Under the pieces are notes generated by a model. That model did no database searches. It was not told where the DNA came from and was given only the letters and a program-made list of their open reading frames with translations. DNA of 64,000 nt from Turnera subulata (taxonomy: Eukaryota; Streptophyta; Magnoliopsida; Malpighiales; Passifloraceae): positions 62,001 through 126,000 of the forward strand of contig JAKUCV010002299.1 in NCBI GenBank assembly GCA_028386065.3. Reading direction: 5' to 3'. Numbering within the stretch: position 1 is the stretch's first letter; every line of letters starts with the position of its first letter. The translations under genes and the position numbers were made by a program. Below are positions 47,274-57,764 of the stretch, one piece after another.

Positions 47274-48126
47274 ATGTAGGAAGAATAGTTGGGGCCACAC
47301 ACTCTGAAACAGGACCTGAGTAGGCTTCGCCCTAGAACCTCGGCCTCGCTTTGCTTTAGGTGCTTTAGATACTGGCTGAGGTGGAACAGCTACATTAGCA
47401 GCCACTGTTTGAGAGTTCTTAGAACTAGAGCCTGGAGGATTACAGTCTAATTCAAGAGGATTGACAGTAATATTATGCTTTAAAGAACCAGCAAGGGCCA
47501 TAGGGGAAGATACAATATTAACCGCAGATACAACAGAAGCAGATACAGTAGAAGACTTACTGGTTGTATTAATATCAACAGCAACATTGAGTATTGGAGC
47601 AATAGTGCTAACTAGATCTGAGCCAACAGGGTTGGAGGCATGAGACTTAAGTGCAATAGGAGCATTAGTATGTTCATTACCAACATAATTGGATGCAGTA
47701 GGTTGATCAGCAACTTTAGTGGTAGGAACACCAAATGTAGAGCCATTAGACTGAGAAGCAGCAGAAGCTCCAATAGCATCCAAAAGAGTAACTGGGAGAA
47801 CTTTCTTAATCCATTGAGTAGTAGAATTCTTTTTAGTACAGGCTAATGCATGGTGCCCCCAACCTTTGAAAATGTCACACTGTTGAGGCTTTCATCAGTA
47901 AGAGACAGATATAGCTACTTCCTGCCCGTGAATATCCACAATCAACTCAGTCTTTAAGGGCTTAGAGAAATCAACATCAATGTAGATACTAGCACAGTCA
48001 CCATTGAATAATTTCGAGCAGTTTTGAGAAGCATAAAGTGGCTTGCCAAGAGCACCAGCGAGATAACTAAGTCCCTCCTTGGTTAATAGCTCAAAAGGTA
48101 CATGACTCAGTTTCACCCAAACAGGT
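47235..48126 (-). pseudogene. LINE ORF1, C-terminal part
   Basis: Continuation of the frame begun at 57539, cut at 48126/56845 by the copia element. IPVWVKLSHVPFELLTKEGL and GKPLYAS-NCSKL belong to DUF4283/zf-CCHC_4 LINE ORF1 proteins. Two adjacent in-frame TGA codons near 47892-47897 interrupt it. The zinc knuckle after them has Phe instead of the second Cys (CDIFKGWGHHALAC). A low-complexity Ser/Val/Ala-rich tail follows to 47235. Confidence 0.82.
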
Positions 48127-48131
48127 ATAAT

Positions 48132-49680
48132 TGTTAGTGATATGCCCAAAAGCCAAATCAATGATGATTGTATGAGTCATGTATATACATTGAGGTTATT
48201 CCAATAAATATGATTATGAGATAATCGCTTGCACATATTTATAACCCTAGAATACTTTGTATTCTTAAAATGTCCCTAGTCGATTATTATTATGGATGGG
48301 TTGCAATAATAAATTAAGACTAGCGTATGTTGAGAATTATATGAGATATTAATTCTACGTACGGGTACAAGTTAGAGAACTTGTGGACTGGACCGACCCA
48401 CATAAGAACCATACATGGAATGTTATATGATTGTCATTAGTGGTTCTTATATGTATTGTCCTTTGACCTGAGATCATCAAGGTTCCCAACATATGAGTTG
48501 TATACTTTGATATTATTCCTAATCATCTGTAACTGGATGGACTTAAGGGTAATCATTAGGTATATGATAATTGTGTAGTGGGTTTTGATTGATCAAGATG
48601 GGATTCGTCCGACCCATATAACGGGTATATTATCAGATGAGCTTCTTGATAGAGTTGAATTGTTAAATGCATGGCCATGCTCGGATTATATGATATGTGA
48701 TATCATGAGTATCCATTTTACACAGTTAACTTGGGGATCAAGAAACTAAGATTAAACATATACGAGAATGACATTTCCATGTCTCGGTTTAATCTTGATA
48801 ATGGGATGAAAGGACGATGACATGCTTGCGAGGCATATGAATCAGTACTGATCTTGTCATTCGGGTAGCAATGATGTGTTGCTAGACGCCGCTCTTTGCT
48901 TATAATTGTAAATGAGTTTACAATTATTGCCGGACATTACAAGTGCCTACAGGGTCACACACTTAGAGCCGTTGATTCGAGCAGATGGTTGAACCGTGGT
49001 TGGACCATGGTTCGACCATGTGTGGTTGGACCATGGCTGGACCATGGTTGGACCGTGGTTGGACCAGGGTCGTTTTGGGCTGCTTTGATTCAATAATTGT
49101 CAGAATTATTGAGCCAAACCTGATGGCATGTGATGTGTAATCCCATTAGTGCATAGTGGAGACATGATTAGACTAGATAGTGGAGGAATCTTAATCATGT
49201 TGGATGGACCATTATGTTGGTCAATCTTGTCTCTAATAATGTATGCACTAATTGGAGTGAGTAATCAGATTACTCTACACCATGAGTCTGAAAATTTTAG
49301 AGTATTGAGCCTTGAGAGTGTCTTGAGAGTTCTTGAGTTTCAGACCACACATCCCTTCTTTGAGAAAGAAGAAAATACCACAAACTCTAGCTTCCGAAAA
49401 CCTGCTGCTAGCACATCAGTTCGGGGGTGCTCGGGTTGGTAATCGTGTGACCATTCCAACTAGTTATCACGGTTCGTGTGGATACCGTAGAAGGGGCGGG
49501 ATTGTTGTCCGGCTCTTGCTGATTCGGATCATCAGTTGAGTGAAAGACCTCAACCGAACCAGGTATGTTTTTCTATAACTCGGTTTACTCTGTTTCACAT
49601 GGATCCTCCATGAGTACCGGGATTTCCGCTGCGCATTTGGTTGCATTTGATTGTCAAATTGCATGACCCGGTTACTTACA
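48132..49680 (+). repeat. 5' LTR of the 8.7-kb copia element
   Basis: This is a 1549-bp partner of 55296-56844. It ends in CCCGGTTACTTACA at 49680 and is followed not by the primer site but by 82 bp identical to the sequence right of the 3' LTR. Substitutions are spread along its length but thin out in the last 150 bp. Confidence 0.93.
48987..49068 (+). repeat. GGTTGGACCAT minisatellite inside the 5' LTR
   Basis: About seven imperfect copies of an 11-13-bp unit (GGTTGGACCAT/GT). Adjacent copies create partial dyads around CCATGG. The same array occurs in the 3' LTR at 56151-56232, so it belongs to the element and could act as an enhancer-like repeat. Confidence 0.8.
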
Positions 49681-49762
49681 ATAATAGCAGCAGACAAATC
49701 CAATTTTTGTAGATTAGAAGCCCAAGGTCGAAGAACCAACGGAATACCAGCAACATGCCATG
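49681..49762 (+). other. ectopic copy of LINE flank between 5' LTR and primer site
   Basis: These about 82 bp match 56845-56926, the target duplication plus LINE ORF1 DNA to the right of the 3' LTR. I found no difference on reading. The last 14 bp of the LTR (CCCGGTTACTTACA) are then repeated at 49764-49777, directly before the primer-binding-like site. Confidence 0.85.
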
Positions 49763-50079
49763 GCCCGGTTACTTACAGTGGTAACGGAGCCTCTTGTGAA
49801 ACGCTAAACCGAATTATGAGTTCATATGTTATATGTGATATAGTATGAACATGCTAGTATATGTGATATGCTAGAATTCATTTTGTATATATGATATCCT
49901 AAATGATTTTTGTACATGTTGATGTTGTGTTTTTGTTAAAAATATTTTGATAACAAGTACTTGATTGGTATGAGATATCAATCAAGATGTTCATGGCAGT
50001 AAGTCGAAGAGTTCGACTAGGAAAAGTCGAGTGTCGGTTTGTGTATAGAACGATTGTCGTTCTAGTACAGCTGGGCCAT

Positions 50080-50801
50080 AACATCGATGTTGGTGAGACC
50101 AACATCGATGTTGGCATGAAGTTTAGCCTTGGCAGAACCTTCATAACATCGATGTTGTGTGACAAACATCGATGTTCTGATGAAGTTTAGCCTCGGCCGA
50201 ATCTTCACAACATCGATGTTGTGTGACCAACATCGATGTTCTCATGAAAAACACTCGACAACATCGATGTTAAGAGTTACAACATCGATGTTATTTGAGC
50301 TCGGCCAAATTTTTTTGAAGTTCCAGAACTCTCATAACATCGATGTTCAAGTTTCCAACATCGATGTTATTGAGTTCCAGAAGTTCAAACATCGATGTTT
50401 AAGTGTTAACATCGATGTTCTATGCACTCGGAAACCTCAAACATCGACGTTTGATTGTCAACGTCAATGTTCTGAGGGTTCGGCAACCTCCAACATCGAT
50501 GTTTGATTGTCAACATCGATGTTCTGTGGATTCGCAAACTTCCAACATCGATGTTTAAGGGTTAAACATCGATGTTCTGGTATCCAGTGAATTCAACAGC
50601 GAATTTGGGGCAGAAGGAGGCCGAATTGGTGTCTAGTCTGAACATCAAAGTTGTAGAACTACTTCTTAGCTTTCCAGGGACACCAAGATTGCACCAAACC
50701 GAGCTCTACATCTCTGGATATGACCGAAATACTGGGTGCTGCCAAGTAGTTGGAAGAATCAGATTCTCAAAACATCGATGTTCAAGTTAGACATCGATGT
50801 T
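50080..50801. repeat. array of paired AACATCGATGTT palindromes in the copia leader
   Basis: Twenty copies of a 12-bp perfect palindrome, 17 exact and three with one or two changes, form ten couplets. The spacer within a couplet is 7-9 bp each time. Spacers between couplets are mostly 19-20 bp, with some of 32 and 43 bp and one long gap before the last couplet. Dyad centres are thus about 20-21 bp apart within a couplet and about 31-32 bp apart between many couplets. Part of the array reads as a minisatellite with a unit of about 52 bp. A short open frame crossing it (NIDV repeats) is a by-product of the repeat. Confidence 0.9.
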
Positions 50802-51363
50802 CACATGTATTTTTGGTTTCCAAATTTACAAAACATCAATATATGAATTGTTGATTATATTCATGTGATGTATGAACATATGTTGATGTAAATATTAAGT
50901 TCTTAGTTGCCTTCCATGATATGCACTCATCATTGCTTAGATCAACACTTGGAAGTTTTTGCCAAAGCAAGGTGCCAAAGTTTATCCTAGCAAGGTGCGA
51001 CTGGATAACTGTAATATTTGAACTGCTTATTGTGGGTTTGGACTTAACTAGGTCATCTTAATAAGATTAAGGACTTAGAGGCAAGGAGTTGAGTAATGTC
51101 TATGAGATAGACAAGAACAAGTGTTATTCGCTCAACTATCCAAGAGTTACATGAGATGTAATTGACAAGAATTGTCTACCTAAATAGCTATGATGTAGGT
51201 GATCAGCCAAAGCTGACTTATATTGTAGTGAAATATGGATTTTGGCCTACTCATGATTATTTTTTTTTCATAGTAGGAGCATCATTTAATAGAATTCCTT
51301 GTTAAATGATTTATGTATACATGACTCTTATTTGTGTGAGTTGATCTTTGTTGTAGAGCTACC

Positions 51364-52353
51364 ATGGCACAAAACACAGGTACACTATCATTGTGATCGG
51401 TCCTTGAGAAGGAAAAGCTGAATGGAAATAATTTCCTAAAGTGGTATCGCAATTTGAGGATTGTCCTCAAACAAGAAAAGAAGTTGTATGTCCTTGAAGG
51501 CCTTGTTCCGATCGAACCGGCGCCTAATGCTCCTAGGGCAGAAAGGGATGCTTGCAAGAAGCATCTTGATGATGCATTGGATGTCGCATGTCTTATGCTA
51601 ATAGCCATGGAATCTGGGCTTCAGAAGCAACATGAGAACATGGGGGCGTTCGATATGATCGAACACCTAAAGATGCTCTTTGATGAGCAAGCAAGGCATG
51701 AGAGGTATGAGACCTCTAAGGCATTGTTCCAATGCAGGATGGCAGAGTCATCACCCGTGAGANNNNNNNNNNNNNNNNNNNNNNNNNAACATGAGAACAT
51801 GGGGGCGTTCGATATGATCGAACACCTAAAGATGCTCTTTGATGAGCAAGCAAGGCATGAGAGGTATGAGACCTCTAAGGCATTGTTCCAATGCAGGATG
51901 GCAGAGTCATCACCCGTGAGACCTCATGTGCTCAAAATGATTGGTTACATTGAGAGCCTTGAGGGTCTTGGTTTTCCTTTGCAAAAGGAGTTGGTGGTTG
52001 ATCTAGTCCTGCAATCGTTGCTGGACAGTTACAACCAATTTGTCATGAACTTCATTATGAATCATCTTGACAAATCGTTGTCTGAGTTGCTTAACATGTT
52101 GGGAACAGCTGAGCAACAAATGAGGGCAAACAAATCCAACATTTTGATGATTGGAAAAGGCAAAGGAAAGGGTAAAGCCAAGTTCAACAAGAAGAAGAAA
52201 TGTGCCAAAAAGTTTGGTGCATGTGCATCTTCTTGTGACCACGTGCTGAAACCCAAGGGTGGTATTGCAAAGGAAGGACATCATTTCCATTGCAACAAAC
52301 CGGGCCATTGGAAGCGCAACTGCCCTGTTTACCTTGAAGAGGTAAAGCATTAG
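51364..52353 (+). pseudogene. copia Gag, disrupted, spanning an assembly gap
   Basis: ATG at 51364 starts the frame, but a TGA follows at about 51394. The remainder encodes FLKWYRNLRIVLKQEKKLYVLEG, the usual copia gag-pre region (UBN2 type), and a Lys-rich segment. The zinc knuckle has His where the first Cys is expected (HFHCNKPGHWKRNC). It ends in TAG at 52351-52353. The 25-N gap at 51763-51787 and the duplication around it make the middle of this protein unreliable. Confidence 0.85.
51629..51921. other. assembly gap with exactly duplicated 134-bp flanks
   Basis: N occupies 51763-51787. The 134 bp to the left (51629-51762) are repeated at 51788-51921 with no difference seen. This is the pattern of two contigs that overlap but were not merged, so the true sequence probably has one copy. 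Confidence 0.88.
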
Positions 52354-52377
52354 AAGGGAAGTGAGACTTCCACTTCA

Positions 52378-55281
52378 GGTATTTTCATTATAGAAGCTAA
52401 TATCTCTATCTCTGCATCATGGGTATTAGATACCGGATGTGGTTCTCACAATTGTGTGAATGTGCAGGAACTAAGAAAGAGTAGGAGATTGGCGAAAGGT
52501 GAGATAGACCTACGCGTCGGAAATGGAGCAAGAGTTGCTACATTAGCCGTAGGAACTTACTATCTATCCTTACCGAGTAGTTTGGTCTTAGAACTGGACA
52601 ATTGTTATTATGTACCTACCATAAGCAGGAATTTGATTTTTGTTTCTTGTTTGGACAAGAAAGGCTTTTCATTTGTAATAAAGAACAAATGTTGTTCTAT
52701 TTATTTCAATGATATTTATTATGGTGGTGCATATTTGAGCAATGGTTTGTATATTCTAAACCTAGAAACGCCAATCTATAACGCTAATACGAAGAAGGTT
52801 AGAATGAATGATTCTAATGAAACCTACCTTTGGCATTGTCATTTGGGCCATATAAACGAGACTCGTATTGCTAAACTCCATAAAGATGGACTATTAGTCT
52901 CATTTGATTTTGAATCATATGAGACATGTGAGTCATGTTTGTTGGGCAAAATGACGAAGGCTCCCTTTACTGGTAAAGGTGAAAGAGCTTCAGACTTATT
53001 AGGTCTTATACATTCTAATGTATGCGGACCTATGTCTACACAGGCTAGAGGTGGTTTTCAATACTTCATTACATTTACTGATGATTACAGTAGATATGGC
53101 TATGTGTATCTTATGAGACACAAGTCAGAATCCTTTGAAAAGTTCAAAGAATTCAAGAATGAAGTACAGAATCAACTCGGTAAAAGTGTTAAAATGCTTC
53201 GATCTGATCGAGGAGGTGAATACTTAAGCCGAGAGTTTCTTGATCATCTAAAGCAATGTGGTATAGTATCACAACTTACTCCACCAGGTACGCCTCAATG
53301 GAATGGTGTATCTGAAAGGAGGAATAGAACATTATTAGATATGGTTCGTTCTATGATGAGTCAAGCTGACCTTCCTTCTTCATTTTGGGGACATGCATTA
53401 TTGAGTGTTGCATTTACACTTAACCGTGTTCCATCTAAATCGGTAGAAAAGACACCGTATGAGATATGGACTGGGAAGCGTCCCAATTTGTCTTTTATGA
53501 GGATTTGGGGTTGTGAGGCTTACGTGAGACGTGAAGCATCAGATAAACTCGGCCCTAAATCCGAGAAGTGCATCTTTGTAGGATACCCTAAGGAAACAAA
53601 AGGGTATTACTTCTATAATCCCACCGACCACAAAGTGTTTGTTGCTCGGACTGCTATTTTTCTAGAAAAACAATTTATTTCTAGAGGAATCAGTGGGAGA
53701 AAAATAGAACTCGAAGAAGTTTGAGATCTAGAGGCTGAGATGGAACAAGGACAGGAACCACAAGATGTTGTGGATGAGAATCCTGTACCTATAACACATG
53801 GACCGCGTAGGTCGGATAGGATTCGGTATGAGCCTGAGAGATATGGATTTCTTATGACTCATACTGGAGATGTGATGCTCATAGATGAGGATGAGCCCAC
53901 TTCCTTTCAGCAGGCCATTACGGGTCCGGACTCCAAGAAGTGGCTAGAAGCCATGAATTCGGAAATGGAATCCATGTATGAAAACAAGGTATGGACCTTG
54001 GTTGATCCACCCGAAGGGGTAAAACCCATAGGGTGCAAATGGGTCTTTAAGAAAAAGACCGACATGGATGGTAATGTGATTACCTATAAAGGGCGATTGG
54101 TTGCGATCGATCCAGAGAATGCTAATATGGTATGCAAGTTGCAAAGATCCATTTATGGGTTGAAGCAAGCTTCTAGGAGTTGGAATCTTCGTTTTAATGA
54201 AGTAATCAAAGAGTTTGGTTTCATTAAGAATGAAGATGAACCATGTGTTTACAAGAAGGTTAGTGGGAGCACTGTTGTTTTCTTGTTGTTGTATGTTGAC
54301 GACATCCTACTCATTGGGAATGATATTCCGACGCTACAGTCTGTAAAGACTTGGTTAGGGAAAAATTTCTCGATGAAGGACTTAGGAGAAGCAGCCGATG
54401 TGTTAGGTATAAAGATCTATAGAGATAGAACCAAAAGGCTTCTCGGGCTAAGTCAGAGTACGTATATTGACAAGGTGCTAAAGAGGTTTAGCATGCAAGA
54501 TTCCAAGAAAGGATTCTTGCCTATGTCACATGGCGTATCTCTCTCTAAGAATCAATGTCCTAGTACATCGAAGGAGAGATAACGGATGAGTAAGATCCCT
54601 TATGCTTCGACAATAGGATCTATCATGTATGCCATGCTATGTACTCGATCGGATGTCACTTATGCTTTGAGTGTCACAAGCAGATATCAATTTGATCCCG
54701 GTGAGAGTCACTGGACAGCGGTTAAAAACATCCTTAAGTACTTGAGAAGGACTAAGGATGCATTCCTTGTGTATGGAAGCGTTGATGAGCTTGTTGTAAA
54801 GGGTTACACAGATGCTAACTTCCAAACAGACAGGGATGACTTCAGATCACAATCAGGTTATGTGTTTTGTCTTGGAGGTGGTGCTGTATGCTGGAAGAGT
54901 TCTAAGCAAGAGACAGTTGCAGACTCTACAACCGAGGCTGAGTATATTGCTGCCTCAGATGCGGCGAAAGAGGCTGTTTGGATTAAGAAGTTCGTAACTG
55001 AACTTGGGGTGGTTCCTAGTATTGAGAGTCCGATTGAGCTCTATTGTGACAATAATGGGACAATCGCACAGGCTCAAGAGCCTAGATACCACCAGAGATC
55101 CAAACATATCCTCCGACGCTATCATCTTATTAGAGAGATCATAGATAGAGGCGATGTCAGGCTATGCAGAGTTCCTTCTGAGAACAATGTAGCAGATCCC
55201 TTGACGAAGCCACTCACGCAGCAGAAGCATGATGGTCATTGTGCATCCATTGGTATTAGATACATGGTTGATTGGCTTTAG
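52378..55281 (+). pseudogene. copia Pol (protease-integrase-RT-RNase H), disrupted
   Basis: It is in the same reading frame as Gag throughout. Protease: WVLDTGCGSH at about 52427. Integrase zinc finger: WHCHLGH...CESCLLGK. Integrase core: the first catalytic Asp is Asn (HSNVCGP, codon 53017-53019), while the second Asp (RSDRGGEY) and the Glu (GVSERRNR) remain. TGA at 53722-53724 follows. Reverse transcriptase starts at GCKWVFKKK but loses a block between GRLVA and IDPEN near 54106, including the first catalytic aspartate region. YVDDILL remains at about 54295. TAA occurs at 54580-54582. RNase H (YTDANFQTD, TEAEYIAASDA, YCDNNG) ends at 55281, 14 bp before the 3' LTR. Confidence 0.9.
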
Positions 55282-55295
55282 TGCAAGTGGGAGAT

Positions 55296-56844
55296 TGTTA
55301 GTGATATGCCCAAAAGCCAAATCAATGATGATTGTATGAGTCATGTATATACATTGAGGTTATTCCAATAAATATGATTATGAGATAACCGCTTGCACAT
55401 ATTTATAACCCTAGAATAATTTGTATTTTTAAAATGTCCCTAGTTGATTATTATTATGGATGGGTTGCAATAATAAATTAAGACTAGCGTATGTTGAGAA
55501 TTATATGAGATATTAATTCTACATACGGGTACAAGTTAGAGAACTTGTGGACTGGACCGACCCACATAAGAACCCTACATGGAACGTTATATGATTGTCA
55601 TTAGTGGTTCTTATATGTATTGTCCTTTGACCTGAGATCATCAGGGTTCCCAACATATGAGTTGTATACTTTGATATTATGCCTAATCATCTGTAACTGG
55701 ATGGACTTAAGGGTAATCATTGGGTATATGATAATTGTGTAGTGGGTTTTGATTGATCAAGATGGGATTCGTCCGACCCATATAACGGGTATATTATCAG
55801 ATGAGCTTCTTGATAGAGTTGAACTGTTAAATGCATGGCCATGCTCGGATTATATGATATGTGATATCATGAGTAACCGTTTTACACAGTTAACTCGGGG
55901 ATCAAGAAACTAAGATTAAACATATACGAGATTGACGTTTCCATGTCTCGGTTTAATCTTGATAATGGGATGAAAGGACGATGACATGCTTGCGAGGCAT
56001 ATGAATCAGTACTGATCTTGTCGTTCGGGTAGCAATGATGTGTTGCTAGACGCCGCTCTTTGCATATAATTGTAAATGAGTTTACAATTATTGCCGGACG
56101 TTACAAGTGCCTACAGGGTCACACACTTAGAGCCGTTGATTCGAGCAGATGGTTGAACCATGGTTGGACCATGGTTCGACCAGGTGTGGTTGGACCATAG
56201 CTGGTCCATGGTTGGACCGTGGTTGGACCAGGAACATTTTGGGCTGGTTTGATTCAATAATTGTCAGAATTATTGAGCCAAACCTGATGGCATATGATGT
56301 GTAATCCCATTAGTGCATAGTGGAGACATGATTAGACTAGATAGTGGAGGAATCTTAATCATGTTGGATGGACCATTATGTTGGCCATTCTTGTCTCTAA
56401 TAATGTATGCACTAATTGGAGTGAGTAATCAGATTACTCTACACCTTGAGTCTGAAAATTTTAGAGTATTGAGCCTTGAGAGTGTCTTGAGAGTTCTTGA
56501 GTTTCAGACCACACATCCCTTCTTTGAGAAAGAAGAAAATACCACAAACTCTAGCTTCTGAAAACCTGCTGCTAGCACATCAGTTCGGGGGTGCTCGGGT
56601 TGGTAATCGTGTGACCATTCCAACTAGTTATCACGGTTCGTGTGGATACCGTAGAAGGGGCGGGATTGTTGTCCGGCTCTTGCTGATTCGGGTCATCAGT
56701 TGAGTGAAAGACCTCAACCGAACCAGGTATGTTTTTCTATAACTCGGTTTACTCTGTTTCACATGGATCCTCCATGAGTACCGGGATTTCCGCTGCGCAT
56801 TTGGTTGCATTTGATTGTCAAATTGCATGACCCGGTTACTTACA
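55296..56844 (+). repeat. 3' LTR of the 8.7-kb copia element
   Basis: This is a 1549-bp partner of the 5' LTR, with the GGTTGGACCAT minisatellite at 56151-56232. It ends TTACA, followed by the ATAAT target duplication and LINE ORF1. Confidence 0.93.
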
Positions 56845-56849
56845 ATAAT

Positions 56850-57539
56850 AGCAGCAGACAAATCCAATTTTTGTAGATTAGAAGCCCAAGGTCGAAGAAC
56901 CAACGGAATACCAGCAACATGCCATTGCCCACCAAACAATGCACGAGACAGGGATGATTCAGTAGGAAATTGAATCAATATGAGTCCATCTTTGTATGTT
57001 GAGACTGAAATCGCTCCCTGCCTACCCCACAACTTATTAAGCATGGCATGAATTAATCCCATTTTGGGGGTGGTACCCATAAACTGCCCAACTAAACATA
57101 AGGAATACTTTTTCTGACCAAGAACAAGTAGCTCAGGTGGAATGCGCAAAATACCAGTACCATCAGCCAAGATTGGTTCAACAAACTCAAGAGGTTCAGG
57201 CAAAGAAGAGTTACCAGAGGAGACGACCTTTGCCCAAGTAGTATCCTGCTTGGGAACTGAAGGTATACCGGATACTGGTGAAGAATGGGTTCCAGGCGGT
57301 ACAGGAGCACAAACCACATCAGCAGCACCAGAGCTTGACAATTGATCACCAGGTGAAGGCAAGACCACACGAACTGGCGATTGAAAAGAGACAGCCTTCA
57401 CAGCAGTAGCAGTATGCTTACTCTTCGAAGCCAGAATGGAATTAGGGTTAGGAAGAATCAGTCCCCCTAAATCCATAACAAGCGCACTTTTCTCCCGAGA
57501 AACTCCATTTGCATCAACAACAATGGAAGAAGACGCCAT
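56850..57539 (-). pseudogene. LINE ORF1, N-terminal part
   Basis: ATG at 57539 starts MASSSIVVDANGVSREKSAL, a low-complexity N terminus. A DUF4283-like domain follows (YSLCLVGQFMGTTPKMGLIH, LWGRQGAISVSTYKDGLILI, GIPLVLRPWASNLQKLDLSA). The frame enters the copia LTR at the ATAAT duplication, where the original protein would continue at 48126. The 5' UTR with several TC-rich runs extends to the LINE end at 57748. Confidence 0.87.
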
Positions 57540-57764
57540 GAGTGAATCCCAATAAAGACGAGAAGAAAGTGTGAAGAATCAGTGAAGCATCAGTGATCGC
57601 GAGTTAATTTCCTGCAAAATCTGTTGAAAGAACGAGATTTTTTGGGGAAATTTTAGAGAGAGAAGCTCTCGCACCGACTTTCTCTCACCTTCACTCTTTT
57701 TAAGCAAGAACTCTTTTGAGATAGATAATTCTATCTGAAAATACTAAAAATTCTATATAATATT

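Larger units (their letters stand above)
48132..56844 (+). mobile_element. Ty1/copia LTR retrotransposon (8.7 kb) with palindrome-rich leader
   Basis: The LTRs are 48132-49680 and 55296-56844, each 1549 bp, TGTTAG to TTACA, with about 33 substitutions between them by my manual count (about 98% identity). A perfect target duplication ATAAT is at 48127-48131 and 56845-56849. A purine-rich AAGTGGGAGA precedes the 3' LTR. A primer-binding-like TGGTAACGGAGC starts at 49779, not directly after the LTR. The leader of about 1.6 kb carries the palindrome array, and gag-pol occupies 51364-55281. It is inserted in LINE ORF1. Confidence 0.94.
40829..57748 (-). mobile_element. LINE (L1-type non-LTR retrotransposon) inserted in the fold-back arm
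   Basis: It lies on the minus strand, with its poly(A) tail seen as a T-run at 40827-40838. The 16-bp target duplication AATTCTATATAATATT is at 40813-40828 and 57749-57764. After removing the two LTR elements inside it, the net length is about 5.5 kb. ORF1 (DUF4283-like plus zinc knuckle) and ORF2 (endonuclease, reverse transcriptase, zf-RVT) are in order but broken. No RNase H domain is seen downstream, unlike the LINE at 32892. Confidence 0.9.

Noticed and set aside
47461..47846. Plus-strand frames over the LINE ORF1 tail
   Set aside because: Antisense of the low-complexity ORF1 C-terminal region.
50159..50506. Open frame with repeated NIDV peptides
   Set aside because: The peptide repeat simply follows from reading AACATCGATGTT in one frame; neighbouring couplets switch frame and no start context or domain supports it.
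50080..50801. CRISPR-like array appearance of regularly spaced identical repeats
   Set aside because: Repeats are 12-bp palindromes with 7-43-bp spacers inside a plant retrotransposon leader; no cas genes and a eukaryotic context.
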